Below, piece by piece: positions 54,724-62,961 of a DNA stretch of 64,000 nt (position 1 is the first letter of the stretch; every line of letters starts with the position of its first letter). Location: contig NZ_VORM01000005.1 in NCBI RefSeq assembly GCF_007997225.1, forward strand, positions 248,001 through 312,000. Direction: 5' to 3'. Below the pieces are notes generated by a model. That model was not told where the DNA came from. It saw only the letters and a program-made list of their open reading frames with translations, and ran no database searches. Origin of the DNA: Subsaximicrobium wynnwilliamsii. GTDB taxonomy: Bacteria; Bacteroidota; Bacteroidia; Flavobacteriales; Flavobacteriaceae. Made by a program: the position numbers and the translations under genes.

Positions 54724-55248
54724 TTATTTTCCTTTAAGTTCTTCCAATTGGTCTTTCAGTTTATTAAAGGCGGCATATATTCGATGTTCTGCTACTTTTT
54801 TTGTGATATCCAATAACTCGGCAATTTCGTTATGCGTCTTTCCATCGACCTTACTCAAAAGAAAGGCAACTCGTTCCTCTTCTTTTAGATTTGACAAAGC
54901 AGTTTCATAGCGAATTAAAAATTCTTTTTTGCGCAACACAAATTCTGGAGTCTCATTGGTATAATCTTTAGGCTTTATTTGTTGGTGTTTAAGTACTTCT
55001 TTTTGGTGCTTGACCTCGTTTAGCATCATATTGTTTGTCACCGTGTAAACATAGGACTTCGCTGCTTCTGGTGCTACTTTAGCACAATTCTCCCATAATT
55101 TAATAAAGGCATCCTGCACTTTATCTGAAGGATTCAATAATTCACCATATTTATAATAAAAGATATTGCTCAAACTTTGGGCATATTTTTCATATAGTTT
55201 TGAAAACCGTAATTTATCACAGATATTTTGATGCAATGATTTGGCCAA
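54724..55248 (-). CDS. ECF sigma-70 factor (FecI-like)
   Basis: A 174-residue sigma factor of the extracytoplasmic-function class with a region 2 (PSDKVQDAFIKLWENC) and a region 4 helix-turn-helix (LLSKVDGKTHNEIAELLDI). It heads the FecR-receptor operon and is divergent to the acidic lipoprotein genes, 170 bases away. It is presumably activated through FecR and would drive the receptor gene; whether it also drives the divergent lipoproteins is open. Confidence 0.92.
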   Translation of the reverse strand: MAKSLHQNICDKLRFSKLYEKYAQSLSNIFYYKYGELLNPSDKVQDAFIKLWENCAKVAPEAAKSYVYTVTNNMMLNEVKHQKEVLKHQQIKPKDYTNETPEFVLRKKEFLIRYETALSNLKEEERVAFLLSKVDGKTHNEIAELLDITKKVAEHRIYAAFNKLKDQLEELKGK

Positions 55249-55418
55249 TTATGAGTTTTTTAAATTCAGAATAGAAAGGTATATAAAAAAAAACATAATT
55301 TTCTTGGGACATTGTTTTATTGAGTTGTTTTAATATTAAAGGAGATAATTTATTTTCTAATTAGAACGAATGAAATTCAGAATTGTCATCCAAAATGTTA
55401 ACCAAAAACAAATTAATT

Positions 55419-56495
55419 ATGAAAACATTTAAGCCCATCTTGCTCTTAGCATTAGGTCTATTGCTCACTACTACGTCTTGTAGAACCGAAGACGATTTAA
55501 GCATTGATCCACCACAAGAAACCACCTTGGCGGCTAATTCAGCTTTGGCAAGTCAGATGCAACGCATTGCAATGAATGATGGTTCTGTTGATAATATCGT
55601 TTACAACGCGAATTGTTTTACCATTCAACTTCCAATAACGGTCACCATTAATAGTGTTGTAATTACGATTAATGACATTGGCAATTATGATGATATTGAA
55701 GATCTCCTTGACGAATTTGATGATGATGACGATACTGTGGACATTGATTTTCCGATCAGCATTATCCTTGCAGACTATACCGAAATTGAAATCAACAGTT
55801 TAGATGAGTTAGAAGATTATGCTGATGACTGCAATGATGAAAATGAAGATGATGATGACATAGAATGCATCGATTTTGTGTATCCAATTACAGCTTCTGT
55901 TTTTAATTCAAATAACGAAGTTATTGCAACTGTTACATTTAATAGTGATTCTGATCTTTATGGGTTTATCGACGATATCGAGGACGACGATTTTGTAGGC
56001 TTTAATTTTCCTGTAAGTATTGTGATTTCTGATGGCAGCGTGCTTGTTATCAATAACTTCAATGAACTTGAAGACGCGATTGATATTTATGAAGATGATT
56101 GTGATGATGATGATGATTACGATTATAATGATGATGACTGTAATAATTGTACCCCAGATCAATTAGAGTCCGTTTTGACGGCTTGCTCTGATTGGTACAT
56201 TGACGAATTGGAACGAAATGACCAAGATTTAGAAGACAACTATAGCGGTTATCTGTTTAATTTCTTTGCAGACAATACCATAACAGTTTCTTGGGATGGC
56301 AATACAGCCGATGGTACTTGGTCTGCGAGTGGTACAGGAAATAATATTACAGTAACTTTTAATATTCCTGGATTTGAGGATATCAATGATACTTGGAATT
56401 TATATGAAATTGAGAATGACGATGATGAAGTAGAAGTAAAGTTTGAAATTGGTGACGATGACGAATTGGACTTTAAAAATGATAATTGTAACTAA
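55419..56495 (+). CDS. Acidic lipoprotein with four repeated modules
   Basis: A 358-residue lipoprotein with lipobox TTTSC (Cys21). The start at 55419 is used, since upstream TTG/ATG codons (55383, 55395) give poor signals. Four modules of about 42 residues (66-106, 107-149, 150-192, 193-235) follow, each a strand pair with a [FYL]P[IV][ST] core and an acidic ELED/DDD tail. The modules alternate A-B-A-B. The C-terminal part (about 245-358) shares a domain with the lipoprotein at 56992. High Asp content suggests calcium or metal binding, by inference. No family name is known to me. Confidence 0.75.
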   Translation: MKTFKPILLLALGLLLTTTSCRTEDDLSIDPPQETTLAANSALASQMQRIAMNDGSVDNIVYNANCFTIQLPITVTINSVVITINDIGNYDDIEDLLDEFDDDDDTVDIDFPISIILADYTEIEINSLDELEDYADDCNDENEDDDDIECIDFVYPITASVFNSNNEVIATVTFNSDSDLYGFIDDIEDDDFVGFNFPVSIVISDGSVLVINNFNELEDAIDIYEDDCDDDDDYDYNDDDCNNCTPDQLESVLTACSDWYIDELERNDQDLEDNYSGYLFNFFADNTITVSWDGNTADGTWSASGTGNNITVTFNIPGFEDINDTWNLYEIENDDDEVEVKFEIGDDDELDFKNDNCN

Positions 56496-56507
56496 AAAAT
56501 AACGATT

Positions 56508-56939
56508 ATGAAAAACTTTAAATACAAATTTATTATTCTGACTATTATTTCATTAGCTTTTTTAGCTATAAGTTGTAGTAATGATGATGACAATAACAAT
56601 GTATCAGCTAATGTAACTTTAACAGAAGGCATTGATGGAGATATAGGTGGTGATTTTACAGGAAACGGTGGCAGTACTTCTGAAACTTTCAATTGGCAAA
56701 ACGGCCTTTCCACCGCTGACTATAATGCTGATATTACAGCGTCTTCAACTGGATTATTTCAAATGATAATTAAAGATTCAGAAGGAACTACGGTGCTAGA
56801 TAGGTCCTTGAATGGCAATGTCGAGCCAGATTCGTTTTCTGGAGTAACCTCTGCGGGACAGGCGGGAATGTGGACCGTAACAATTACTGTGTCTAATTTT
56901 AATGGAGATGGAAGTTTTTCTTTAAGTGCGGGAGATTAG
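56508..56939 (+). CDS. Small lipoprotein of unknown function
   Basis: A 143-residue lipoprotein with lipobox LAISC and an acidic Asn/Asp linker. The mature part is glycine- and threonine-rich beta structure (GTTVLDRSLNGNVEPDSFSGVTS, AGMWTVTITVSNFNGDGSFSL), which resembles bacterial pre-peptidase-like C-terminal (PPC) beta domains. It begins 12 bases after the acidic lipoprotein gene and is co-transcribed. Function is unknown. Confidence 0.68.
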   Translation: MKNFKYKFIILTIISLAFLAISCSNDDDNNNVSANVTLTEGIDGDIGGDFTGNGGSTSETFNWQNGLSTADYNADITASSTGLFQMIIKDSEGTTVLDRSLNGNVEPDSFSGVTSAGQAGMWTVTITVSNFNGDGSFSLSAGD

Positions 56940-56991
56940 AATAATAAATAGGGAATAACCAATAACACTTTAACTAAAAAATATAAAAATC

Positions 56992-57480
56992 ATGAAAAAC
57001 ACACATTTAATAACCTATACCGTTATATACGCTTTATTGATTGGCCTTCTGATCACATCTTGTAGTTCTGATGACGATGCAAGCCCAAATGATAATAGCC
57101 AGCAAATTGCACTAATTGAGACAACTGCTGTGTCTGGCTCATGGAGAATTACCAATCTCAATGATTCTGGTCAAGATGAAACATCAGACTTCGCTGGTTA
57201 TGAGTTCACTTTCAATTCTGATGGTTCTCTTGTCGCTATCAACGGCACTATTACAATGACTGGTACATGGTCTATTACAGATGATACTAATAGTGATGAT
57301 GACAGTAGTAACGATGATGGTATTGAATTCAATATTTTCTTTCCTGTACCAGATACCAATGACTTTGAAGACCTAAATGATGATTGGGATATTTTATCAA
57401 CGTCATCAACCAAAATCGAACTTATTGATATAAGTGGTGGAAATGGTGGCACAGATTTGCTGACTTTTGAGAAAAATTAA
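56992..57480 (+). CDS. Lipoprotein sharing a domain with its acidic neighbour
   Basis: A 162-residue lipoprotein with lipobox LITSC. Residues about 45-160 align with the C-terminal domain of the protein at 55419: the shared pattern is W.I..L...GQD, DF.GY.F.F, GTWSI, and the segment DFEDLNDDWDIL. The fold looks like a small lipocalin-like barrel. Family name unknown. It closes the three-gene lipoprotein operon and is followed by a strong terminator. Confidence 0.72.
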   Translation: MKNTHLITYTVIYALLIGLLITSCSSDDDASPNDNSQQIALIETTAVSGSWRITNLNDSGQDETSDFAGYEFTFNSDGSLVAINGTITMTGTWSITDDTNSDDDSSNDDGIEFNIFFPVPDTNDFEDLNDDWDILSTSSTKIELIDISGGNGGTDLLTFEKN

Positions 57481-57549
57481 GTGAAAAAGAGAACTGAAAT
57501 CTAATCAAACACCCCTTTCTATCAGCCTCATAATGTTTGATTACTAGAG

Positions 57550-57583
57550 AACCAACCGTGATTATTTTCATGGTTGGTTTTTT
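57550..57583 (+). terminator. Terminator of the acidic lipoprotein operon
   Basis: Stem AACCAACCGTGA (57550-57561) with its complement at 57568-57579 (one G-T pair), then a T-run. Confidence 0.85.
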
Positions 57584-57614
57584 AGTTTTGAAAGTCGGTT
57601 TTAGCTGAATCTAA

Positions 57615-57794
57615 ATGAAATACAATTACAAGTTGACAGCATTTCTTTTGAGCGTCAAATTTTTATTACCACTCTGTTTTAGAGGTATCTCTGAAGCCGC
57701 AGCAGGAATCGCAAAAATAATCTTCGTGATTTTCATTATGATTAGCATCATTGTCTTTCCGGCATTCAAAAAAATTTATTGCTCTTTCGCCTAA
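57615..57794 (+). pseudogene. Chimeric small ORF: DUF1328 C-terminal half with new N-terminus
   Basis: A 59-residue open frame, MKYNYKLTAFLLSVKFLL to the stop at 57792-57794. From residue 24 on it matches the DUF1328 protein at 50697 ([19 protein letters not shown] against [19 protein letters not shown]), but the first helix of that family is missing and is replaced by an unrelated hydrophobic stretch. The stop codon is moved, adding YCSFA. The frame may be a remnant left by a partial duplication, or a new small membrane protein. No promoter was read. Confidence 0.65.
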
Positions 57795-57926
57795 ATCTCA
57801 ATTAGATTGAAGGGCTTATTACGCATTTAGGAAAGCTTTAAATTTCTTGATGCACTTCGTATTGTCTGTTATGAATTGAAACAAATTAGATTAGACCTTC
57901 CGCAGAAACCTCTTAGTCATCCCAAA
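57683..57926 (+). repeat. Duplicated segment, copy B
   Basis: The partner of 50758-51006. It carries the DUF1328 3' half with its downstream DNA, in the same orientation, with many differences, so the duplication is old. The left breakpoint is inside the DUF1328 coding frame. From 57927 to 58175 I see no gene. Confidence 0.8.
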
Positions 57927-58175
57927 GGAATCTGCCATTTCATTTATAAGACTTCCCGATTTTTAGATCCCATTCAAATACAAAAGCTGTTGCCGTTTTT
58001 TGATAGATATTTTAAAAGTTTATGTGGTAAAGAATCTGTCAAGTAACTATAAATTGGTCTAACCACCCTATCACGTATTGCATTTTTTTTGGGCTAAAAA
58101 CTCGTTGTATAGTGATAAGCGCTCGTTGTAATAAGAGATAATTTGCGTCTTATCAATAACTAAAAACACATTATA

Positions 58176-58631
58176 ATGGATAACACCAAAGAAATATCAA
58201 AAAAAGTAAATGCACTTATCGAGAAAAACAACGATGCCGATAAAGGATATCAAAAAGCAGCTAAAAATGCAGAACATAAGGATTTGGTAACTTTTCTGTC
58301 GCACCAAGCGAATGAGCGAAAAACCTTTGCACTTGAGCTGACTTCGGGCTTGAAGTCTTATAACCCAGAGTTTGATGTGGATACCGATGGCAGCGCCACT
58401 GGAGCCATGCATAGAACCTGGATGGATGTCAAAGCAGCACTTTCCATGGATGATGATGAATCACTTTTAGAGGAATGCATTCGTGGCGACAAGGCCAGCA
58501 AAGAGGAATATGAAGAATTTTTAGAGGATTATCCCGCGCTTTCGGCCGATTTAAGATCAACTGTTCAAAACCAATTGACCAAAATCAACGCCACGCTCAA
58601 CCGTGTGAAACGTTTAGAGGATTTGAATTAA
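58176..58631 (+). CDS. PA2169-family four-helix-bundle protein (DUF2383)
   Basis: A 151-residue soluble helical protein of the ferritin-like DUF2383/PA2169 family: KVNALIEKNNDADKGYQKAAKNAEH, ERKTFALEL, then TGAMHRTWMDVKAALS and LLEECIRGDKASKEEYEEFL. Members are general stress proteins of unknown reaction; the four-helix bundle lacks a full di-iron motif. Together with the PRC-barrel and DUF1328 genes it suggests a stress-oriented region. It has its own terminator. Confidence 0.88.
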   Translation: MDNTKEISKKVNALIEKNNDADKGYQKAAKNAEHKDLVTFLSHQANERKTFALELTSGLKSYNPEFDVDTDGSATGAMHRTWMDVKAALSMDDDESLLEECIRGDKASKEEYEEFLEDYPALSADLRSTVQNQLTKINATLNRVKRLEDLN

Positions 58632-58657
58632 TACCAGTTTTTTTTCAAAAATTTTAG

Positions 58658-58685
58658 CCGATGGAACATAACCATCGGTTTTTTT
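58658..58685 (+). terminator. Terminator of the PA2169-family gene
   Basis: Stem CCGATGG/CCATCGG (58658-58664 and 58672-58678) with a seven-base loop, then TTTTTTTG. Confidence 0.9.
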
Positions 58686-58927
58686 GTTTTCAAAATCTAA
58701 TGCTTCGTCTCTGCATATGCCCTTCCGAAAATACACTCCTTTAGATGCTTGAAATCTGAAATTTTAAATAAAAGTCTAGATATCTTTTCCAGTCTGAAAT
58801 CAAAAAACAAGCATCAATTCTGTAAGAACTTACTTAATTAAACCTCAGATTCGGAAACTAAAGCACATAAAATTTGAATAATTAGAATTTATGCTGTTAC
58901 TTGCGAGTCCCCCCAAATCTAAAAAAA

Positions 58928-60499
58928 ATGAAAAATTATTACCTTATCCTATGTTCGGTGGCGATTTGTCTTAGCGCTAATGCCCAAGAACTTTCAACAA
59001 CCATGACGGTTAAACCAGGATCTACAGTTTATGTATCCTCAGGCACAACACTCGCTCCTTCTAATTTAAATCTCAAATCCAGATCCAATAGTTATGCGAT
59101 TTTATTATTGAAAGGAGACTTAGGTGCCTCCACGATTGTAAATTATGACCGCCATGTCAATAAGGTTGGTCAATCTGGCGTGAATGGTGGCAACGACTTA
59201 ATTTCAATGCCGGTTAAAGTGGCTGGAGATGCTACTTTTGTTGAGTTCTTGGACTATTCAAATGGTTCAGACATAAATTCAGATGTGCTGGCAAATTCTA
59301 CGACGCTTTATGCCTTTGGACCTTATAACAACAGCAACCAATCTTACACCAACTACGATGCTGTTGCAAATGCAGCCGCTTTGCTGGAAAGAGGAGTTGG
59401 TTACAGAGCTGCTGCTACTAATAGCGGACAAACACTAAGATTTACAGGTACGGTATCAACCGTTACAGAAACTGTTGAGATCTCCACAAGCAACAATTAC
59501 TGGAACGGTGTAGGTAATCCGTATCCAACATTTATTGATTCTCAAAAATTCTTAACCGAAAATTCAATAGCCTTAGATCCTAATGCCACAGCAGTCTACG
59601 GTTATAATAGTGGTACTAATCCTGAAGTAGGCTCTGGAACCTTTGGCAACTTTACGGTTATTAATAATTTAACCAATACAGATGTCAACATTGCGCCCGG
59701 ACAAGGATTTTTGGTTGCGAATGCTCCCGACAATGCCACCCATCAGATAAACTTCACAACCGCCATGCAGACTTCTGCCGGAACAGATGATTTTATTTTG
59801 GGTAGAACGGATAACGAAGTTCAGAAATTACGATTGCGAGCGCAACATGCCACTGGTGATTTTGCCACTGAGATTTACTTTAATGGCAATTCCACTTTAG
59901 GTTTAGATCCTGGCTATGACGCTGCTCTCTTTAACGGTGTTGGTGGTGATTTCTTCTTATATTCCCAATTGGTGGAAAATAACCAAGGCCGCAATATGGC
60001 CATCCAAAGCCTTGGATCTAATGATCTAAATGACATCACGATTCCCTTAGGCTTAAAAACCGCTCAAGGAAAACAAGTCACTTTCAGCATTGAGACCTCT
60101 ACCCTGCCGGAAACTATTGATGTGTATTTGGAAGACAATCAAACCAACACCTTTACCTTATTGAATGCCTCTGAGTACACCTTTACCGCTAACAGCAACA
60201 TTTCTGGAACTGGCAGGTTTTTCCTTAGGATTGGAAACAGTACACTATCAAACATTGTCCCTGAAAACGGAAGCTTACAAATCTTTGCAAGCAAGCAAAC
60301 ACTTTTTGTCAACGGGCCACTTTTGTCCGAAACGAAGGTCTCCATTTACGATATTCAAGGCCGTTTGGTCATGACTTCCTTCTTGGATGAAGCATCGGAC
60401 CTAAACAAAATAGACGCTTCGGCTCTCAACACCGGCATCTATGTTGTGAAGTTGAATAACGAAGCACAACAGCAAACGAAGAAAGTGATCTTCAAATAA
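58928..60499 (+). CDS. T9SS-secreted protein with a type A sorting tail
   Basis: A 523-residue secreted protein. The signal peptide ends near CLSANAQ; the start at 58928 (MKNYYLILCS) is preferred to a TTG at 58901. The mature body is rich in Asn, Thr and beta strand, without a family I recognise (segments such as NGVGNPYPTFIDSQKFL resemble a Bacteroidota cell-surface domain). The last 75 residues are a T9SS type A sorting domain: LQIFASKQTLFVNG, IYDIQGRLV and the end KKVIFK. It should be exported to the surface. Confidence 0.85.
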   Translation: MKNYYLILCSVAICLSANAQELSTTMTVKPGSTVYVSSGTTLAPSNLNLKSRSNSYAILLLKGDLGASTIVNYDRHVNKVGQSGVNGGNDLISMPVKVAGDATFVEFLDYSNGSDINSDVLANSTTLYAFGPYNNSNQSYTNYDAVANAAALLERGVGYRAAATNSGQTLRFTGTVSTVTETVEISTSNNYWNGVGNPYPTFIDSQKFLTENSIALDPNATAVYGYNSGTNPEVGSGTFGNFTVINNLTNTDVNIAPGQGFLVANAPDNATHQINFTTAMQTSAGTDDFILGRTDNEVQKLRLRAQHATGDFATEIYFNGNSTLGLDPGYDAALFNGVGGDFFLYSQLVENNQGRNMAIQSLGSNDLNDITIPLGLKTAQGKQVTFSIETSTLPETIDVYLEDNQTNTFTLLNASEYTFTANSNISGTGRFFLRIGNSTLSNIVPENGSLQIFASKQTLFVNGPLLSETKVSIYDIQGRLVMTSFLDEASDLNKIDASALNTGIYVVKLNNEAQQQTKKVIFK

Positions 60500-60519
60500 A
60501 TCTAATTTTTTTTGATGTA

Positions 60520-60549
60520 AAAGACTGCTTTTTTAAGCAGTCTTTTTTT
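60520..60549 (+). terminator. Terminator of the T9SS cargo gene
   Basis: Perfect 11-bp stem AAAGACTGCTT (60520-60530) with its complement at 60535-60545, four-base loop, T-run. Confidence 0.9.
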
Positions 60550-61070
60550 GTTTGTAGTGTTTGAACCTTTCGCTTTCCATGTGCACTCATAAAAGCGCTT
60601 CAGAAATTCTTGGGAGTAATTAAGACTTAGCATTGCGGAAGTACCGCCGTGAATTACCATAACATCAAAATGCTGTAGAAGGATCACAAATTCTGCTGCT
60701 GAATGCTTCGGATTTAAAGTCTGATGTTTTGTTTCATTACACCGGCAGTATTTTGAACTCCAATAAAGAAAAAAGTCTGCGCCAATCTGCGACATCTGCG
60801 GGACACCTTAACACCTTTTCATTTCCCGCTGATTTCGCAGATTTTCGCAGCATAAAGCGCCAGTATTTTTAGATGCAATTTAGCCTGTTTCCAAAATGAG
60901 ACCATTTAAGCTTTGGAAATTTAACAGAAGTAATAGATCGGCTAAGATGCGGCATTGGCTACAAACCAAAGTTTTAAGATTGCCTGTAAGAGTATTCACA
61001 TATTTTATGATACTATTAATTTCATTTAGTTAAAATAAATGGATTTTATGGTATTTATAGGTTATAATAC
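60550..61070. repeat. Gene-free interval with a TCTGCG-type repeat
   Basis: No gene is supported. A short tract at about 60770-60850 repeats the TCTGCG unit in both orientations (TCTGCGCCAATCTGCGAC, then ATTTCGCAGATTTTCGCAG). This resembles a common intergenic repeat of Bacteroidota. Confidence 0.5.
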
Positions 61071-61099
61071 TTGTTTATTGGCTGAATGGTATACATTTG
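61071..61099 (+). promoter_or_regulatory. Promoter of the secreted repeat-head protein gene
   Basis: TTG (61071-61073), 18 bases, then TACATTTG (61092-61099). The -7 box is a full match and the spacing is one short of 19. This supports the internal start at 61137 over the ATG at 61086, which lies upstream of the -7 box. Confidence 0.6.
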
Positions 61100-61136
61100 T
61101 ACTAAAATAATTTTTAACCTCAAAATCCCCAAATTT

Positions 61137-62624
61137 ATGAGACCTATTAAATTACTCTTTTTAAGTGTATTATTAACCGGATTTTCCCATGCCCAAGTTG
61201 GCATCGGAACTGAAGAACCAGATGCATCTGCGTTGTTAGAATTAAAATCTGAGTCTCAAGGCTTGTTAGCCCCACGCATGACCACTTTACAACGTGAGGA
61301 TATAGAAAGTCCTGCCGAGAGTTTGTTGGTATTTGATACCGATGAAGATACGTTTTACTTCTACAATGCCACAACGACTTCTTGGTCGGCATTGGCCAAT
61401 GATACTTCAGACAAACGCAGTAATTATAAACTCGTAAAATCTGCTGCCGATTTAACTGTAGAATTAGCTGCGGGTGGAGGGTCTTCTTATAAATTGGACA
61501 CCAATACATTTTATGAAATAAACGGAACAATCGCATTATCGAGCCCAATTGATTTAAACAACGCTTACGTTGCTGGAATGGATCCCAATGAAGATGTACT
61601 CTCCTCCTCTGGAGTCGTTTTCAAAGGAAGCACCGGAGGAAGCATTAGAAATGTGACTTTGATTGGCACTAAAGCTTTTGAGATTGCAGGGCCTGGAATT
61701 GCGACAAACTCCTCCCTTTTGATACAAAACACAATTATCGATGGGATGAACAGTGTTGGAAGCATCTCAGGTTTTGGATTATACTTTGGTAACATCGTTC
61801 AGTTTTTGAATAATACCAACGGGATTACCTATTCCAATATTGGGAATTTACTACTGAATAATCAAGCATGGCCAAATTCGAATAACGGGACTTTTGAAAC
61901 ATTTTCCGATAACTTCGGTTTAATCGAAAAAGTCAGTGGTTTTAGCTCAGTCAATGGATCAGATGTCGCGTTAGACGTTAGTAGCAATCCTAATGTAGCA
62001 ACGGGTGTTTTGCAAGGCACGGTTTTTACAGGTACTACTAGTGCGTCTTCTGGATACGTTAAAGCCTATACCTCTGGCTCTTACACAGGTTATAACTTTA
62101 GTAATGCCTGGACAGTGAGTGCTCCTGGCATCCCGAGGGAAAGCGACGATGTGGCTACTGGCGATATTAATTTTTCGGCAAATGTTGGTAATGGCGAGTT
62201 AACTACATTCAGTGGTACAGGATCAGGGTTTAGGAAAAAAGTCACTGGGACTACCGCTTCAGGTGAATTATTTAGGTTTGAAAAAAGCGGGAATAACAGA
62301 ATTATTTATAAAGGAAATAAAACAAGATTTTTCGGAGCTAATGCCTCTATTTCTTTTCAGGCTAGGGACTTGACATCTAATACAGACGGCACAATTCCGA
62401 CAATTTATATTCTATACATTGCCAAAGGGAAAGGCACAGGTTCAGCTTCAGTAATTACTCAAACTAAGGTTTATGGAAGAGCTTCAGATGAAAGTGATAT
62501 TATAGCACTTCCTATAATAGGCACTATAGAATTAGATACAGACGATTATATTGAAGTTTGGGCTGAGCGATTTACAGGAGGCGGAGACATGCTTACCGTA
62601 TCCCTAAATGTTACGCTTCAGTAA
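61137..62624 (+). CDS. Secreted surface protein with GIGTxxP head motif
   Basis: A 495-residue secreted protein with signal MRPIKLLFLSVLLTGFSHAQ. The next residues, VGIGTEEPDASALLELKSES and LLAPRMTTLQREDIESPAE with LLVFDTD, match a motif common to Bacteroidota surface and tail-fibre-like proteins. A beta-helix-like middle part follows (residues about 100-330). The C-terminal 150 residues are beta-rich, with a segment IPTIYILYIAKGKGTGSASV and LPIIGTIELDTDDYIEVWAE, resembling C1q-like receptor-binding folds. There is no T9SS tail. The role is likely adhesion or surface structure, by inference. Confidence 0.72.
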   Translation: MRPIKLLFLSVLLTGFSHAQVGIGTEEPDASALLELKSESQGLLAPRMTTLQREDIESPAESLLVFDTDEDTFYFYNATTTSWSALANDTSDKRSNYKLVKSAADLTVELAAGGGSSYKLDTNTFYEINGTIALSSPIDLNNAYVAGMDPNEDVLSSSGVVFKGSTGGSIRNVTLIGTKAFEIAGPGIATNSSLLIQNTIIDGMNSVGSISGFGLYFGNIVQFLNNTNGITYSNIGNLLLNNQAWPNSNNGTFETFSDNFGLIEKVSGFSSVNGSDVALDVSSNPNVATGVLQGTVFTGTTSASSGYVKAYTSGSYTGYNFSNAWTVSAPGIPRESDDVATGDINFSANVGNGELTTFSGTGSGFRKKVTGTTASGELFRFEKSGNNRIIYKGNKTRFFGANASISFQARDLTSNTDGTIPTIYILYIAKGKGTGSASVITQTKVYGRASDESDIIALPIIGTIELDTDDYIEVWAERFTGGGDMLTVSLNVTLQ

Positions 62625-62669
62625 TAATCATATATTTAAAATTACCCTATTTATTTTTTACAATACCCC

Positions 62670-62704
62670 AAAACCTTCGGCTTCAAACACCGAAGGTTTT
62701 TTTT
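62670..62704 (+). terminator. Terminator of the surface protein gene
   Basis: Stem AAACCTTCGG/CCGAAGGTTT (62671-62680 and 62690-62699) with a nine-base loop, then a long T-run. Confidence 0.9.
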
Positions 62705-62961
62705 GTTTTAAAGAGTCTTTACAAACCAAAATAGTGCCGAGCTATAACTTCAAAACGCCTACTAAAGACTTCCTCCAAACCCAAAAACCCATAATTTCAA
62801 GTTTCCAATTCAGTCTCTTATGATTCCGTTTTTGTCTAGAGACTTTCAAAAAGTATCCCGTTTCATCTAATTTCAGCTCCAAAACAATAAATGATTGACT
62901 CAAAAAAATACGGTCCATTTTGTGAGGATAAATTGCTTAGCTTTAATAAAAAAATCTCCAA

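Noticed and set aside
55419-56495. A calcium-binding EF-hand or RTX reading of the acidic repeats
   Set aside because: The repeats lack the DxDxDG loop and GGxGxD nonapeptide patterns; they are strand-based modules with acidic tails.
60502-60795. 97-codon minus-strand ORF after the T9SS cargo gene
   Set aside because: It reads back over the terminator and the TCTGCG repeat, so its sequence is explained by these; no domain is visible.
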